From contig JAQMRL010000008.1 in assembly GCA_035578175.1 (NCBI GenBank), forward strand, positions 9,958,883 through 10,022,882: a DNA stretch of 64,000 nt, in the 5' to 3' direction. Positions within the stretch are counted from its first letter, which is position 1; each line of letters opens with the position of its first letter. Position numbers and translations under genes: made by a program. Positions 55,590-64,000 of this stretch are shown piece after piece. Under the pieces are notes generated by a model. It saw nothing but the letters and a program-made list of their open reading frames with translations, was not told the origin of the DNA and searched no databases. Origin of the DNA: Catonia carolina (Eukaryota > Arthropoda > Insecta > Hemiptera > Achilidae).

Positions 55590-56664
55590 GAATGACGCTA
55601 AATAGAAATCAACCTTTCATCGATATGAAAGGGAATAACTATGGGAAATCACTAATCGCCGATATACTCAACTCTGTAGTAAAAAAACGATTAAAATAAG
55701 AGTTGTGGGGTTTTTAATTTTTTATAACTTTATTCTTATAGGCTACAATTTATTCGTGAAATGCATACAAAGATCGTAATCTTAAAAACAAAATTATGAA
55801 TTTGAATGAGGAAATACAGAAAATGACAGATTGACGCTAAATTAAGCACTGTAAGAAATACGAGAAATAGATTGAAATAAAAGTTGAAAGTTTTTCTAAA
55901 ATTTATACAACAATGTTTCTTTACACTTTTGCTCTAAAAAGCAACTTTTTCTAACAAATTTCATATAACTTTAATTGTATATGTTTCGTCGTAAAATGCA
56001 TACTAAGGCATCAATCTAAAAACAACAACATTTTTTACAGATTTTCATGAATAAAAAGCAGAAAATAAGTAATTTCCGCTAAACTAAGTGTTTAAAAAAT
56101 AATAATTGAAATAAATTTGTCGGTTTTTAATTGTTCACATACACACTTTTGCTCTGAAATGCATACTATGGCCGCAATATTAAAAAAAAATTTCTTCGAG
56201 AGCACAGCATTCTCAAGAATTTCAGCAGGTATGGCCCTTATGCTATCTTGTAGAGCATAAAATATGTAGTAAATGAGGCAATTTAAAAAAAAATTGTAAG
56301 AGCTGTTGAGGAAATTGTAAGAGAGTGAAAAATTGCACGAATAAACTACTATACTTCTGGTTGACCGATTTCAATGAAAATGTTCGCGTCGTCTCATCGT
56401 TGAGTCACATCGTCTCGTGGTAATTAATTTAAGTTTCAAGATTCAACTTTGTACAATTTCGTTCTTGAGATATTCTTTTACAAACACGCGCGCGCGCACG
56501 CACACACACACACACACTCACACGCACGGACCATTCGCAACAAAACATTTTCTTGGGTTCAGGGGTTCAGAAAACGTGTATATTCAGTGAAAACTCGATT
56601 TCGAAAAATCGACATGAACACAATACTTTCCTTCCTATTTTATATTAATAAAGGGTAAGAGAAA
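55590..56664 (+). mobile_element. family A element, diverged, 5'-truncated
   Basis: Starts in the core (AATGACGCTAAATAG) and reaches the 3' end (AAGGGTAAGAGAAAGTAA). The microsatellite has (CG)n then (CA)n (56484-56526). Confidence 0.75.
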
Positions 56665-57016
56665 GTAAGCATACTGGGAACAGAAATTAAAGAAAACCCA
56701 GAAGAAAGTAAATAACCCAATTATGAATAAAAAGATCTAATGCGATCATAGAAGCAAAAAATAAAAAATAAATAAAAATAAATGATGATATAATAGAAAA
56801 ATACAGAAAAGTATCTATCTACAAGCGTTATTTATTTTTATTTTTGAAAATGTAGCAAATGGACTAATATTGAAAATGGGGCTATCAAAATAATGTACTT
56901 GTACGGAACTAGAACGACGGAGATTTTTCTACAAGCATTCGTATTCCCTACCATAATTCTTTCTCGTAGACTCCATCTCTTCCTTTTTCGTACAGTGTTA
57001 ATACATTATAAAAAAA
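56665..57016. other. unassigned sequence
   Basis: Nothing recognised. Confidence 0.4.
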
Positions 57017-58214
57017 TCTGATGTGAAACACTCACACGACTTTCTCTTGCTAATGTAGATAATAAATCATAAAACCTATGTTTGATCATGAGTAAACGTA
57101 AAATGAAAAAAACATCACCTAAATTTAATCATCAGGGAATGACGTAAAATTAAAATTAACTTTTGCAGAACTTAAAAATACGGAAAAATCAGGTTACCTC
57201 CAAACTAGGCTCTGTAGAGAAAAATATTTTAAAAAAAGTTGTAGGGTTTTTAATTTTTTATAACTATGATAATTTATATACACTTTTACAGTGAAATGCA
57301 TGCTAAGGTCGTAATCAGACAAATCCAATTTTTTATCGATTTTGTTGGGGGAAAAAATAGGAAATCACAAATTACCGCTGTAGAAGAAAATTCTTGAAAT
57401 AAAATTTGTAGATTGTTTTATTTCCTTCAACTTTAATTACATCCACTTTTGTTGTAAAAGAAATATTAAGGCTGCAATCTTAAAAAATCCCATTTTTTAC
57501 AAATTTTGATAAAAAAACAGAAGATCACTAATTGCCGCTAAACTAATCGCTGTACAAAAAAACCGTTTCAAATAAAAGTTACAGGTTTTTAAATCTTCTA
57601 CAACTTTGATTATACACGCTTTTGCCGTTGAATGCATATTAACGCCGCAATCTTAAAAAAATGTTTTTCTACGACAGCAACACAGCTTCACCAAGAATTT
57701 CAGCAGACATGGCACTTACCCTTTCTTGTAGAGCATAAAAACTAAAGTAAATGAGGCGTTTTTAAAAAACATTTTATTTTAGCTGTATTCAAATATTTAA
57801 ATCTACAACTAAAATTTTAAACTGTTTTTTTTGTAAAACGCTAGTTTTGGTGATTTTCTGTTTTTTTTTTCATCAATATCGGTAAAAAATCGGATTTTGT
57901 AAGATTGGAACCTTAGTATGGATTTTACTACAAAAGTGTATAATCAAAGTTATAGAAAATTAAAAATTCTACAACTTTTAATCCAAACATTTTTCTCTAC
58001 AGAGCCTAATTTAGCGTCAATTAGTGATTTTCCGAATTTTTAAGCCAAACAGGTTGATTTTTATTTTGCGTCATTCACTTATGATTAAAATTAGGTTATA
58101 TACTCCTTTTTAAATTGTTTACTCATAATTAAACATAGGTTAATTATTCATTAATTTATATCTATTTTATTAATTTAAGTTGGCAAGTGAAAGTGTGTGA
58201 CTGTTTCTACCTGA
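57017..58214. mobile_element. family A derivative with two inverted 5' ends
   Basis: The left half (57017 to about 57780) is forward, starting TCTGATGTGAAACACTCACAC. The right half (about 57790 to 58214) is reverse and ends in GGCAAGTGAAAGTGTGTGACTGTTTC with CTGA. Neither half has the microsatellite or the 3' hairpin. The switch lies near AAAACATTTTATTTTAGC. Confidence 0.75.
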
Positions 58215-58220
58215 TTTTTT

Positions 58221-58915
58221 TAATTGTTGTTTCGGTCATCAGTCGGAAGGCTGGTTTGAATCTGTAGAGGTTTTACTAAGTAAAATAAGGAATGAGGTGG
58301 TTTACAAATGCCTACCTCGCTGAATGGAAAAGTATGCTAATCAGCATGCCGGGCCCTCTGAAAAGTCCATATTTTCCACTCTGCAAATGACACCTTTACT
58401 TCATTCACCACAGGTTATGGCTGAATAATGAAATTCATTACTTTTAGAGGAGATAACTCTAATTAGTGTTTCTTACACCTCTACCTCTTCTGTTCTTAAA
58501 ATGATTCAGTCATTTAATTGGCTAACCCACCGGGTTGGTCTAGAGGTAAAAAGTTGTCGCCAAAATCAGCTGTTTAACAACTGATTTTCGGAGACAAAGG
58601 TTTCTGATTCAAATCCTAGTAAAGATAGTTACTTTTATACGGATTTGAATGCTAGACAGTGGTTACCGGTGTACTTTGATGGTTGGGGTTCAATTAACCA
58701 TACCTCTTAGGAATGGTCGGCCTGAATCTGTACAAGACTACACTTCATTTACACGTCATACACATCATTCTCATCACATTGGGTCATGGGGTTGCTTATT
58801 GTTCAAAATTGAACAGATTGCAACGTACACATATTAGGAATTAAAAAAAAAAAAATTAATAGGCTGACCATTTGATAAGAAACAAAAACTATTTATTTTA
58901 GCCCTGCAACGAACA
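58221..58915 (-). mobile_element. family B retroposon, reverse, split by a family D SINE
   Basis: 58221-58523 and 58856-58915 are the two parts. The 5' end is lost after GCAACGAAC. Confidence 0.8.
58524..58855 (+). mobile_element. family D SINE, full length, nested in family B
   Basis: AACCCACCGGGTTGGTCTAG head, stem-loop, B box-like region degraded (GATTCAAATCC), A tail. Flanks TTAATTGGCT and TTAATAGGCT form a target duplication with one change. Confidence 0.85.
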
Positions 58916-59540
58916 TTTTTTTTAAATAAGTGAAAAAAGTTCACTACCCTATTAATTACAGCAATTAAAGTTAAAATTTAAACTTAATAACTGCCACGGT
59001 TAATAAAATATACGTTTGTGTTAAATAATATAAGAAATGGCGCAAGCCAACAAGAAACTTTCTGACATTTCCGGAGCGTGCAATAAAAGGTACCTTGAAT
59101 CTAATTTTGTATTCAGTGCTAAGATAAATGGTGTGCAAAAGTAGCTGCGTGTAAATGTATGAATAGGGTTTTATATACTGTACTAGTAGTAATCATTTGA
59201 GTTCTTACTAAAAGGGTTGTATTTTAAGGGTGAATAATTCGATAAGGGCCTTATGTAGAAAATTATTAGGGGTACGTGTTATAACTGTTTAACCTTACAT
59301 TATTAACTGACTCGCAAGAACTCAGACCGTTTCTATTTAAATGATAACAATACCAAATGGTGAATGACTCGAGCACAAAACTAACCCATTCTAACATTAC
59401 TTACATTACGGTTCTTACAAGTTTTGTTCACCTTCACTAGTTTAATTCATTCTTACATAATTTAATTAAATTCCTTAATTAAGTAACAAATTTCTTTGCT
59501 CAAAAATAAATCTTTATAATGCATCCTGCAGTTTGAAATT
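58916..59540. other. unassigned sequence
   Basis: Nothing recognised. Confidence 0.4.
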
Positions 59541-59975
59541 ATTTCTATTTCATATAATGAATTAATATAATAATTTCACTAACCTTCTTTTTAAACTGCG
59601 TCACCTTTATTTTAATTCTTACTTACACGTGTTTCGCTGGATCCACCATCATCAGAGTAAATAAAATATTGAAACTAAAAAATTTTTTATCTCACTTATT
59701 TAAAATTTACAGAAGATGATACATCTTCAGTCACTTGTATAAAACATATTATACAAAACATTATATAAAACATTTTATACAAGTGACTGAAGATGTATCA
59801 TCTTCTGTAAATTTTAAATAAGTGAGGTAAAAAATTTTTAGTTTCAATTTTTCATTTACTCTGATGATGGTGGATCCACCGACACACGAGTAAGTAGGAA
59901 TTAAAATAAAAGTGACGCAGTTTAAAAAGAAGGTTAGTGAAATTATTATATTAATTCATTATATGAAATAGAAAT
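59541..59975. mobile_element. long foldback element, about 204-bp arms
   Basis: The left arm 59541-59744 and right arm 59773-59975 are inverse copies with few differences, separated by 28 bp. Each arm contains ACTCTGATGATGGTGGATCC and an ACACGTG-like segment. The 5' and 3' flanks share no repeat I can identify. A transcript would fold into a hairpin of roughly 200 bp. Confidence 0.9.
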
Positions 59976-60516
59976 TTCTTTGCATTACTACGTTTTATTT
60001 CCTGAAAAAATTATACAGTAACGTCTCTTTAGACCGGCACTTTCGGAACTCTGGTTTTGTCGAATTACAGATTTTTTCAACTTACCGAATGTGAGTAATT
60101 GTACTAAGATAATCTATATATACAGAGTGGACCAGGAGGAAAGGAAAACATTTTAACAGGTGATTGTAGACCTGAAAACAGAACAAAATGTTCATATAAA
60201 CATATGTCTGGAAATGCTTCGTTAGCGAGATAAGTCTAGCGAAAGATTTCACCCAGATTTCCACTCCGAGGATTAAATGAAACCGGATTGAACCAATTAG
60301 AACGGTAATTAAGACAAACATTTGATCGTTTCATATGAATTTTGGCTTGAAAAATTGATTAATTTAGGTCCCAGAACTGTAAGTCCCTTAGTTTGTAAAA
60401 TAACTCGCTCAAAGTTTGTAAAATAACGTAAAAAACGTGTTTTTTGAGAGTGAATTTTTGTGTTTTAAGCAAGTTATTTTACAAAATAATATAATTGTTT
60501 GTTACCGTAAACACAA
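59976..60516. other. unassigned, with a pogo-like single end
   Basis: TA then CAGTAACGTCTCTTTAGACC at 60016 resembles a pogo-type end without a partner. Inverted repeats TTTGTAAAATAACT / AGTTATTTTACAAA lie at 60392-60405 and 60472-60485. Confidence 0.4.
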
Positions 60517-60768
60517 ATGTCGGTTTCTCGAAAACGTGGTCGAACTATTCATAGTGGTGAACGCAATGTAATAAAATGTGAAGTTAAAGCTAAACAAAAA
60601 TGCCTATCCGTGCCTTTAACAAAAGCCGTGAGCGAGCGGCTAACTAATGTCATGTTTCTCTTTCCACAATTTGGAAAATATAGAAGGAAATTAAAGACGA
60701 AAAGAAGCTATTCTTTACCAGTTTTGTTGGCACCTGGCAAAAAAAGAAAACGGTTAGGTAGATACTAG
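60517..60768 (+). pseudogene. possible N-terminal fragment of a DDE-transposase-type protein
   Basis: 83 codons from an ATG: a basic start SVSRKRGRTIHSGERNVIKC, then KCLSVPLTKAVSER, and a basic linker PGKKRKR near the end. The order of an N-terminal HSG-R motif, a helical segment and a PGKKRKR-type linker resembles repeated insect proteins that join a helix-turn-helix region to a DDE transposase domain. The middle (from LTNVMFLF) does not look like the expected second helix, suggesting a frameshift. No catalytic domain follows; the frame stops at 60768. The match is from memory of the pattern and uncertain. Confidence 0.35.
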
Positions 60769-60892
60769 AGAGACTGATAATGAAAACGCCGAAGAGAGCA
60801 ATAGTAAAGAAGGTGTTCATTCATAAATAGAGTAAATCAAACATTTCTAGTAATTAAGCTATAGGCAAGATTACCGGTCACATTTATATCTT

Positions 60893-61247
60893 GTTGTTTC
60901 ATCAGCCAAAAAGTTGGTTTGAACCTGTAGAGGTTTTACTAAGTAAAACGAGGAGTGAGGTGGTTTACAATTGTCTTCTTCACTGAGTGGAAAAGTATGC
61001 TTATCAGCATGCCGGGCCCTCTGAAAAGGACATATTTTCTACTCTGCAAATGACACCTTCACTTCATTCACCACAGGGTCTGGCTGTATAATGAAATTCA
61101 TTACTTTCAGAGGAGATAACTCTGATTAGTGTCTTTTACACCTCTACCTCTTCTGTTCTTAAATGGTCCAGTCATTTAATTGGCTGACCATGTGATAAGA
61201 AACAGAACTATTTATTTTAGCCCTGCAACGAACAGATTGAGTGTAAA
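60893..61247 (-). mobile_element. family B retroposon, reverse, 5'-truncated
   Basis: Exact 11-bp target duplication ATTTATATCTT (60882-60892 and 61248-61258). It lacks about 40 bp of the 5' end, typical of target-primed reverse transcription. Confidence 0.9.
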
Positions 61248-61258
61248 ATTTATATCTT

Positions 61259-62589
61259 ATAAGGTTTATGAAGAAAACATTTTCTCGGAATAAATTACAG
61301 CTTAAAAATGTATGTAGAAACTGCACGGTAGTAAAATGTAAGAGGAGTGTCTCACTGTTGAAGTGGGCAGCACTGCAAATATTTCAATTCCCCTTCCTCA
61401 CAGCTCGTACATACGCAAAAGGTAATCTCGTGACTCAGTATCTATACAGTATACTGTATTTACAATTCTTCGCTTACTGACTACAAACATTAATATAAAG
61501 ATTAGGAAAAATTTCTTAAAACACTGTTTTTGGAGTGTAGCATTATCCAGGAGTAAAATGTGGGTGATAGGGGCTGTAGAAAGAAATACGAAAGAAGCTT
61601 TTGAAATATGGTGTTATAGGAAAATGTTAAAGATTAGGTGCATGGACAAAATAAGTAATTTAGACGTTAAATAAATAAATAAAAAAAGCTATATATATAA
61701 AGAAAAATTAAATTTAAATTCCCTTACATTACTGTCTGTGTATTATAGTTATTGATGTAAGTTAGGCAATTTTACTTAGTTCTTCCCTAAAAACTGATAT
61801 TTATATACTTTTTAAATAAATTATTTTAAAAAATATAAATATTTGACGCATAATTAAAATATGAATTCAACTAACGTTAATTATTTTAAATAAATAAATC
61901 AAAATATCTAAAATTAATGGTTTAGAATAAATTCCAAACAGATGTTTAATATGACGTGTCTTCTAGAGTGAATGTAATTTGAACTCTTGTTTTGCGTAAA
62001 TTTAAAAATTAATTAATATAACTTAAAATGAAGAAGGGAATTAATTGGATTCAATTACATATTTTAAAAGTCCTACCTTTCAAAGTAAAGCTGTTTTGGT
62101 TTTAGTTTGTTTTAATTAATTAAAAGAACGGCAGTCACATTTAAATGAGTTAAAGGCAGATGGTTTTTTTCAGTTTTATTTTAGGTCTAATTATGAAGTC
62201 TTGTCCGGTTTGAGTTCAAGTTTTTAATTTTTTAAATAAATAGTTTCTGTATAATAATCAAATGAATCAAAGTAGTGATATTTTGCTTTTTTAGATGTTT
62301 GATATAGGCTTCGAGTAACAGGCAATTTAAATTTTACAAATATTTTTTTAAGAAAACAATTTATAAACAAAGCAATTTCAATCTGCTAGAGTGTCTTATT
62401 TACGAGGATAATTTAGTAAAAAATAAGGGTCGTTTAATAAAATTCGTAAGAGTTGTTTTTGAGAAATATTTTGTTTATTTAGGCTATACCAGAGTAAAGT
62501 ACCTTTAATTTTTTGGCAAATAGATTGATTTAAAAACACCTTGACAGTTGTTTCAGTTTATCTTAAATTCTACCTTGTTTACCAATGAT
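61259..62589. other. unassigned AT-rich sequence
   Basis: 1.3 kb, no repeat family or gene recognised. The frame at 61268-61480 (70 codons) is Cys/Lys-rich but unsupported. Confidence 0.4.
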
Positions 62590-62660
62590 GAAACATAGGT
62601 TAGGTATATGTTTTAGTATTTACATTGGCAAGAAAAGCTCGTGTGAGTGTCCGCATTCGG
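62590..62660 (-). mobile_element. family A 5' scrap, reverse
   Basis: TTTACATTGGCAAGAAAAGC and GTGTGAGTGTCCGC; old. Confidence 0.5.
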
Positions 62661-62765
62661 TGACACTTTTATAAATGAAATTACTAAATTACATTTACGA
62701 CTAAATGTAATTGTGAATAGAAAAAAGAAAAATTACAATATAGTATTATTGTTTAGTCTATACTA

Positions 62766-64000
62766 CGTGCGTTCTGAAAGTCGCTGTGCACCAAGTGACA
62801 TGACAGGGAATAATTTCATGGCTAGGTTGGTAGCTCTGTGCTGTTCAATTGTTGTCGAACACGTCGAGGCCTGTCAGTCATTGAGTTGAAGTTGTATATG
62901 TTTCATTTATTGCAGTTCTGTTGCACGTTTTTTGTTGTTGGACGCGATGGTTCTTTCAGTAGAGGAGCGCATTTTCCTCGTTGAATACGTATTTCGCGAA
63001 GGTGACAAGTACAGTGATTTAGTGAAGCGCAAATTTTCTGAAAAGTTTCCAGATTCAATTATTCCTCACCGTAATGCAGTACGAACACTGATAGAAAAAT
63101 TTCGGGCAACTGGCTCTGTTGAGGACGCTGAACGTAGTGGTAGGCCCCCTAAGCTAGACGAACAAAAGCTGCTGGATATTTCTGATTCTATGGCACAAAG
63201 TCCAAAAAAATCAATGCGTAAGTTAGCACAACAGCATAATATCGGACTTGCTACCGCACATAAAGCTGTCAGACAAGAACTTAAACTATTCCCATACAAA
63301 GTGAGGTGTGTTCAAGAGCTGAAACCTTCAGATAATGACAAGAGACTAAATTATTGTCATTGGTTTCAACGTTTCATCAACCAAAATTCCGAAGACATCC
63401 TTGACGTAACGTTTTATACAGATGAAGCGTGGTTTCACTTGGGAGGGTATATAAGTTCACAAAATACTCGAGTATGGTCGACAACTAACCCTTGCGCTTT
63501 ACATGAACAGTCCTTACACGAAGCAAAAATTGGAGTCTGGGTTGCTGTGAGTAGAGCACGTATTGTTGGACCAATTTTTTTTGCAAACACAATCAATAGT
63601 GAACGTTATTGTTCTGATATTTTAGAGAACTTTACGCATCAAATAACACAAGTGGAAATGAATAATGGTTGGTTCCAACAAGACGGGGCAACAGCACATA
63701 CATCTAACATCTCAATGGCTTTCCTGCGCAACGTGTTTGGTGAACGAATAATTTCAAAGAATTTGTGGCCTGCAAGATCTCCTGATCTGACTCCCCCCGA
63801 TTTCTTTTTATGGGGTGCGGCGAAACAAACTGTGTATCGGAACAGACCACACACGATTGACGAACTTAAAGCCGCAATAACGGCATACATTCAAGGAATC
63901 ACTGTTCTTCAGTTGCGAAAGGTGTTTGCAAACAAAATGAAACGAGTGCAATGCTGTATTGATGCCAATGGAGGTCATTTCGAACACCTTCTATAAACAA
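62766..64000 (+). mobile_element. M1 mariner-type element, intact, cut by window end
   Basis: Begins after TA (62764-62765) with CGTGCGTTCTGAAAGTCGCT, matching the ends of the derivative at 25047-25686 for 26 bp with one difference; inside that, 5' and 3' sequences diverge. A 5' UTR of about 180 bp precedes the gene. From the derivative I expect roughly 130 bp more after 64000, including the 3' TIR, for a total near 1.37 kb. Confidence 0.9.
62947..63996 (+). CDS. mariner-superfamily transposase, complete (M1, DD38D)
   Basis: 349 codons without a stop. Cut-and-paste transposase acting in the nucleus: it binds the terminal repeats, excises the element and joins it to a TA. I chose the ATG at 62947 (MVLSVEERIFLVEYV); a longer reading starts at a TTG. 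Residues 1-110 form a two-part helix-turn-helix region with NAVRTLIEKFRATGSVEDAE and the linker SGRPPKL at 65-71. Catalytic Asp are D159 (FYTDEAWFHLGG), D246 (WFQQDGATAHT) and D285 (ARSPDLTPPDFFLWG), with 38 residues between the last two. Canonical mariner has 34, and the DD41D (rosa) group has 41 and shares the FQQDGATxHT and RSxDLTPxDxFLWG style. Nothing is visibly broken, and a near-identical fragment at 25282-25554 argues for recent mobility. It could be active, but the 3' TIR is outside the window. Confidence 0.93.
   Translation: MVLSVEERIFLVEYVFREGDKYSDLVKRKFSEKFPDSIIPHRNAVRTLIEKFRATGSVEDAERSGRPPKLDEQKLLDISDSMAQSPKKSMRKLAQQHNIGLATAHKAVRQELKLFPYKVRCVQELKPSDNDKRLNYCHWFQRFINQNSEDILDVTFYTDEAWFHLGGYISSQNTRVWSTTNPCALHEQSLHEAKIGVWVAVSRARIVGPIFFANTINSERYCSDILENFTHQITQVEMNNGWFQQDGATAHTSNISMAFLRNVFGERIISKNLWPARSPDLTPPDFFLWGAAKQTVYRNRPHTIDELKAAITAYIQGITVLQLRKVFANKMKRVQCCIDANGGHFEHLL

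Noticed and set aside
60082..60321. 79-codon reverse-strand frame
   Set aside because: Hydrophobic composition and no domain; the sequence may be an unrecognised repeat but I cannot support a gene.
62932..62946. Upstream start for the M1 transposase
   Set aside because: That reading begins at TTG; the first ATG is at 62947 and gives the expected N-terminus.

Overview
The window reads as AT-rich, repeat-dense nuclear DNA of an animal, most likely an insect. The mariner, pogo-like and piggyBac-like remnants, tRNA-derived SINEs and reverse-transcriptase debris fit an insect genome; a hemipteran is my guess, not something the sequence proves. I found no host protein-coding gene, no rRNA, no functional tRNA and no CRISPR array. 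Nearly all long reading frames are shadows of repeats or of CA/TG microsatellites. The one intact gene is a mariner-type transposase at the right edge (62947-63996).

Five interspersed families make up much of the window; the names are mine. Family A is a 0.95-1.0 kb element with a hairpin near each end, an asymmetric inverted repeat (ACTTTCTCTTGCC / GGCAAGAGAAAGT) and a variable CA/TG microsatellite. About 25 full or partial copies occur, and I suggest it is Helentron/HINE-like. Family B is a 390-400 bp retroposon with 11-13 bp target duplications, 5' truncations and an AAC-rich 3' end (19 copies). Families C and D are tRNA-derived SINEs. Family E carries tandem units of about 130 bp rich in CCGG-type palindromes.

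Region by region: 0.7-2.2 kb has a pogo-like element and the 3' end of a LINE. 2.2-13 kb is A and B copies. 13.6-15.6 kb is a family E element split by a second pogo-like copy, then a piggyBac-like MITE. 17-24.3 kb is A/B nests, a tandem duplication and a long family E array. 24.4-27.3 kb is a cluster of a MITE and two damaged mariners of different lineages. 27.3-40 kb is A copies and nested SINEs. 40.4-41 kb is a TA-flanked element holding a 70-bp perfect foldback. 44.8-46.7 kb is a segmental duplication with SINE insertions. 49.8 kb is a polypurine tract. 50.4-53.5 kb is a mariner fragment plus A and B copies. 57-58.9 kb is a head-to-head A element and a B copy split by a SINE. 59.5-60.8 kb is a long foldback and a transposase-like reading frame. 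The intact mariner starts at 62766.

The most striking pattern is structural. At least five elements from three unrelated families carry two inverted copies of one end instead of a left and a right end: mariners at 25.05 and 25.86 kb, and family A derivatives at 35.46, 40.55 and 57.02 kb. One of these mariners matches the intact transposase copy over 273 bp with one difference, so that family was active recently. Several insertions can be dated relative to each other by exact target duplications, and two by empty sites kept elsewhere in the window.
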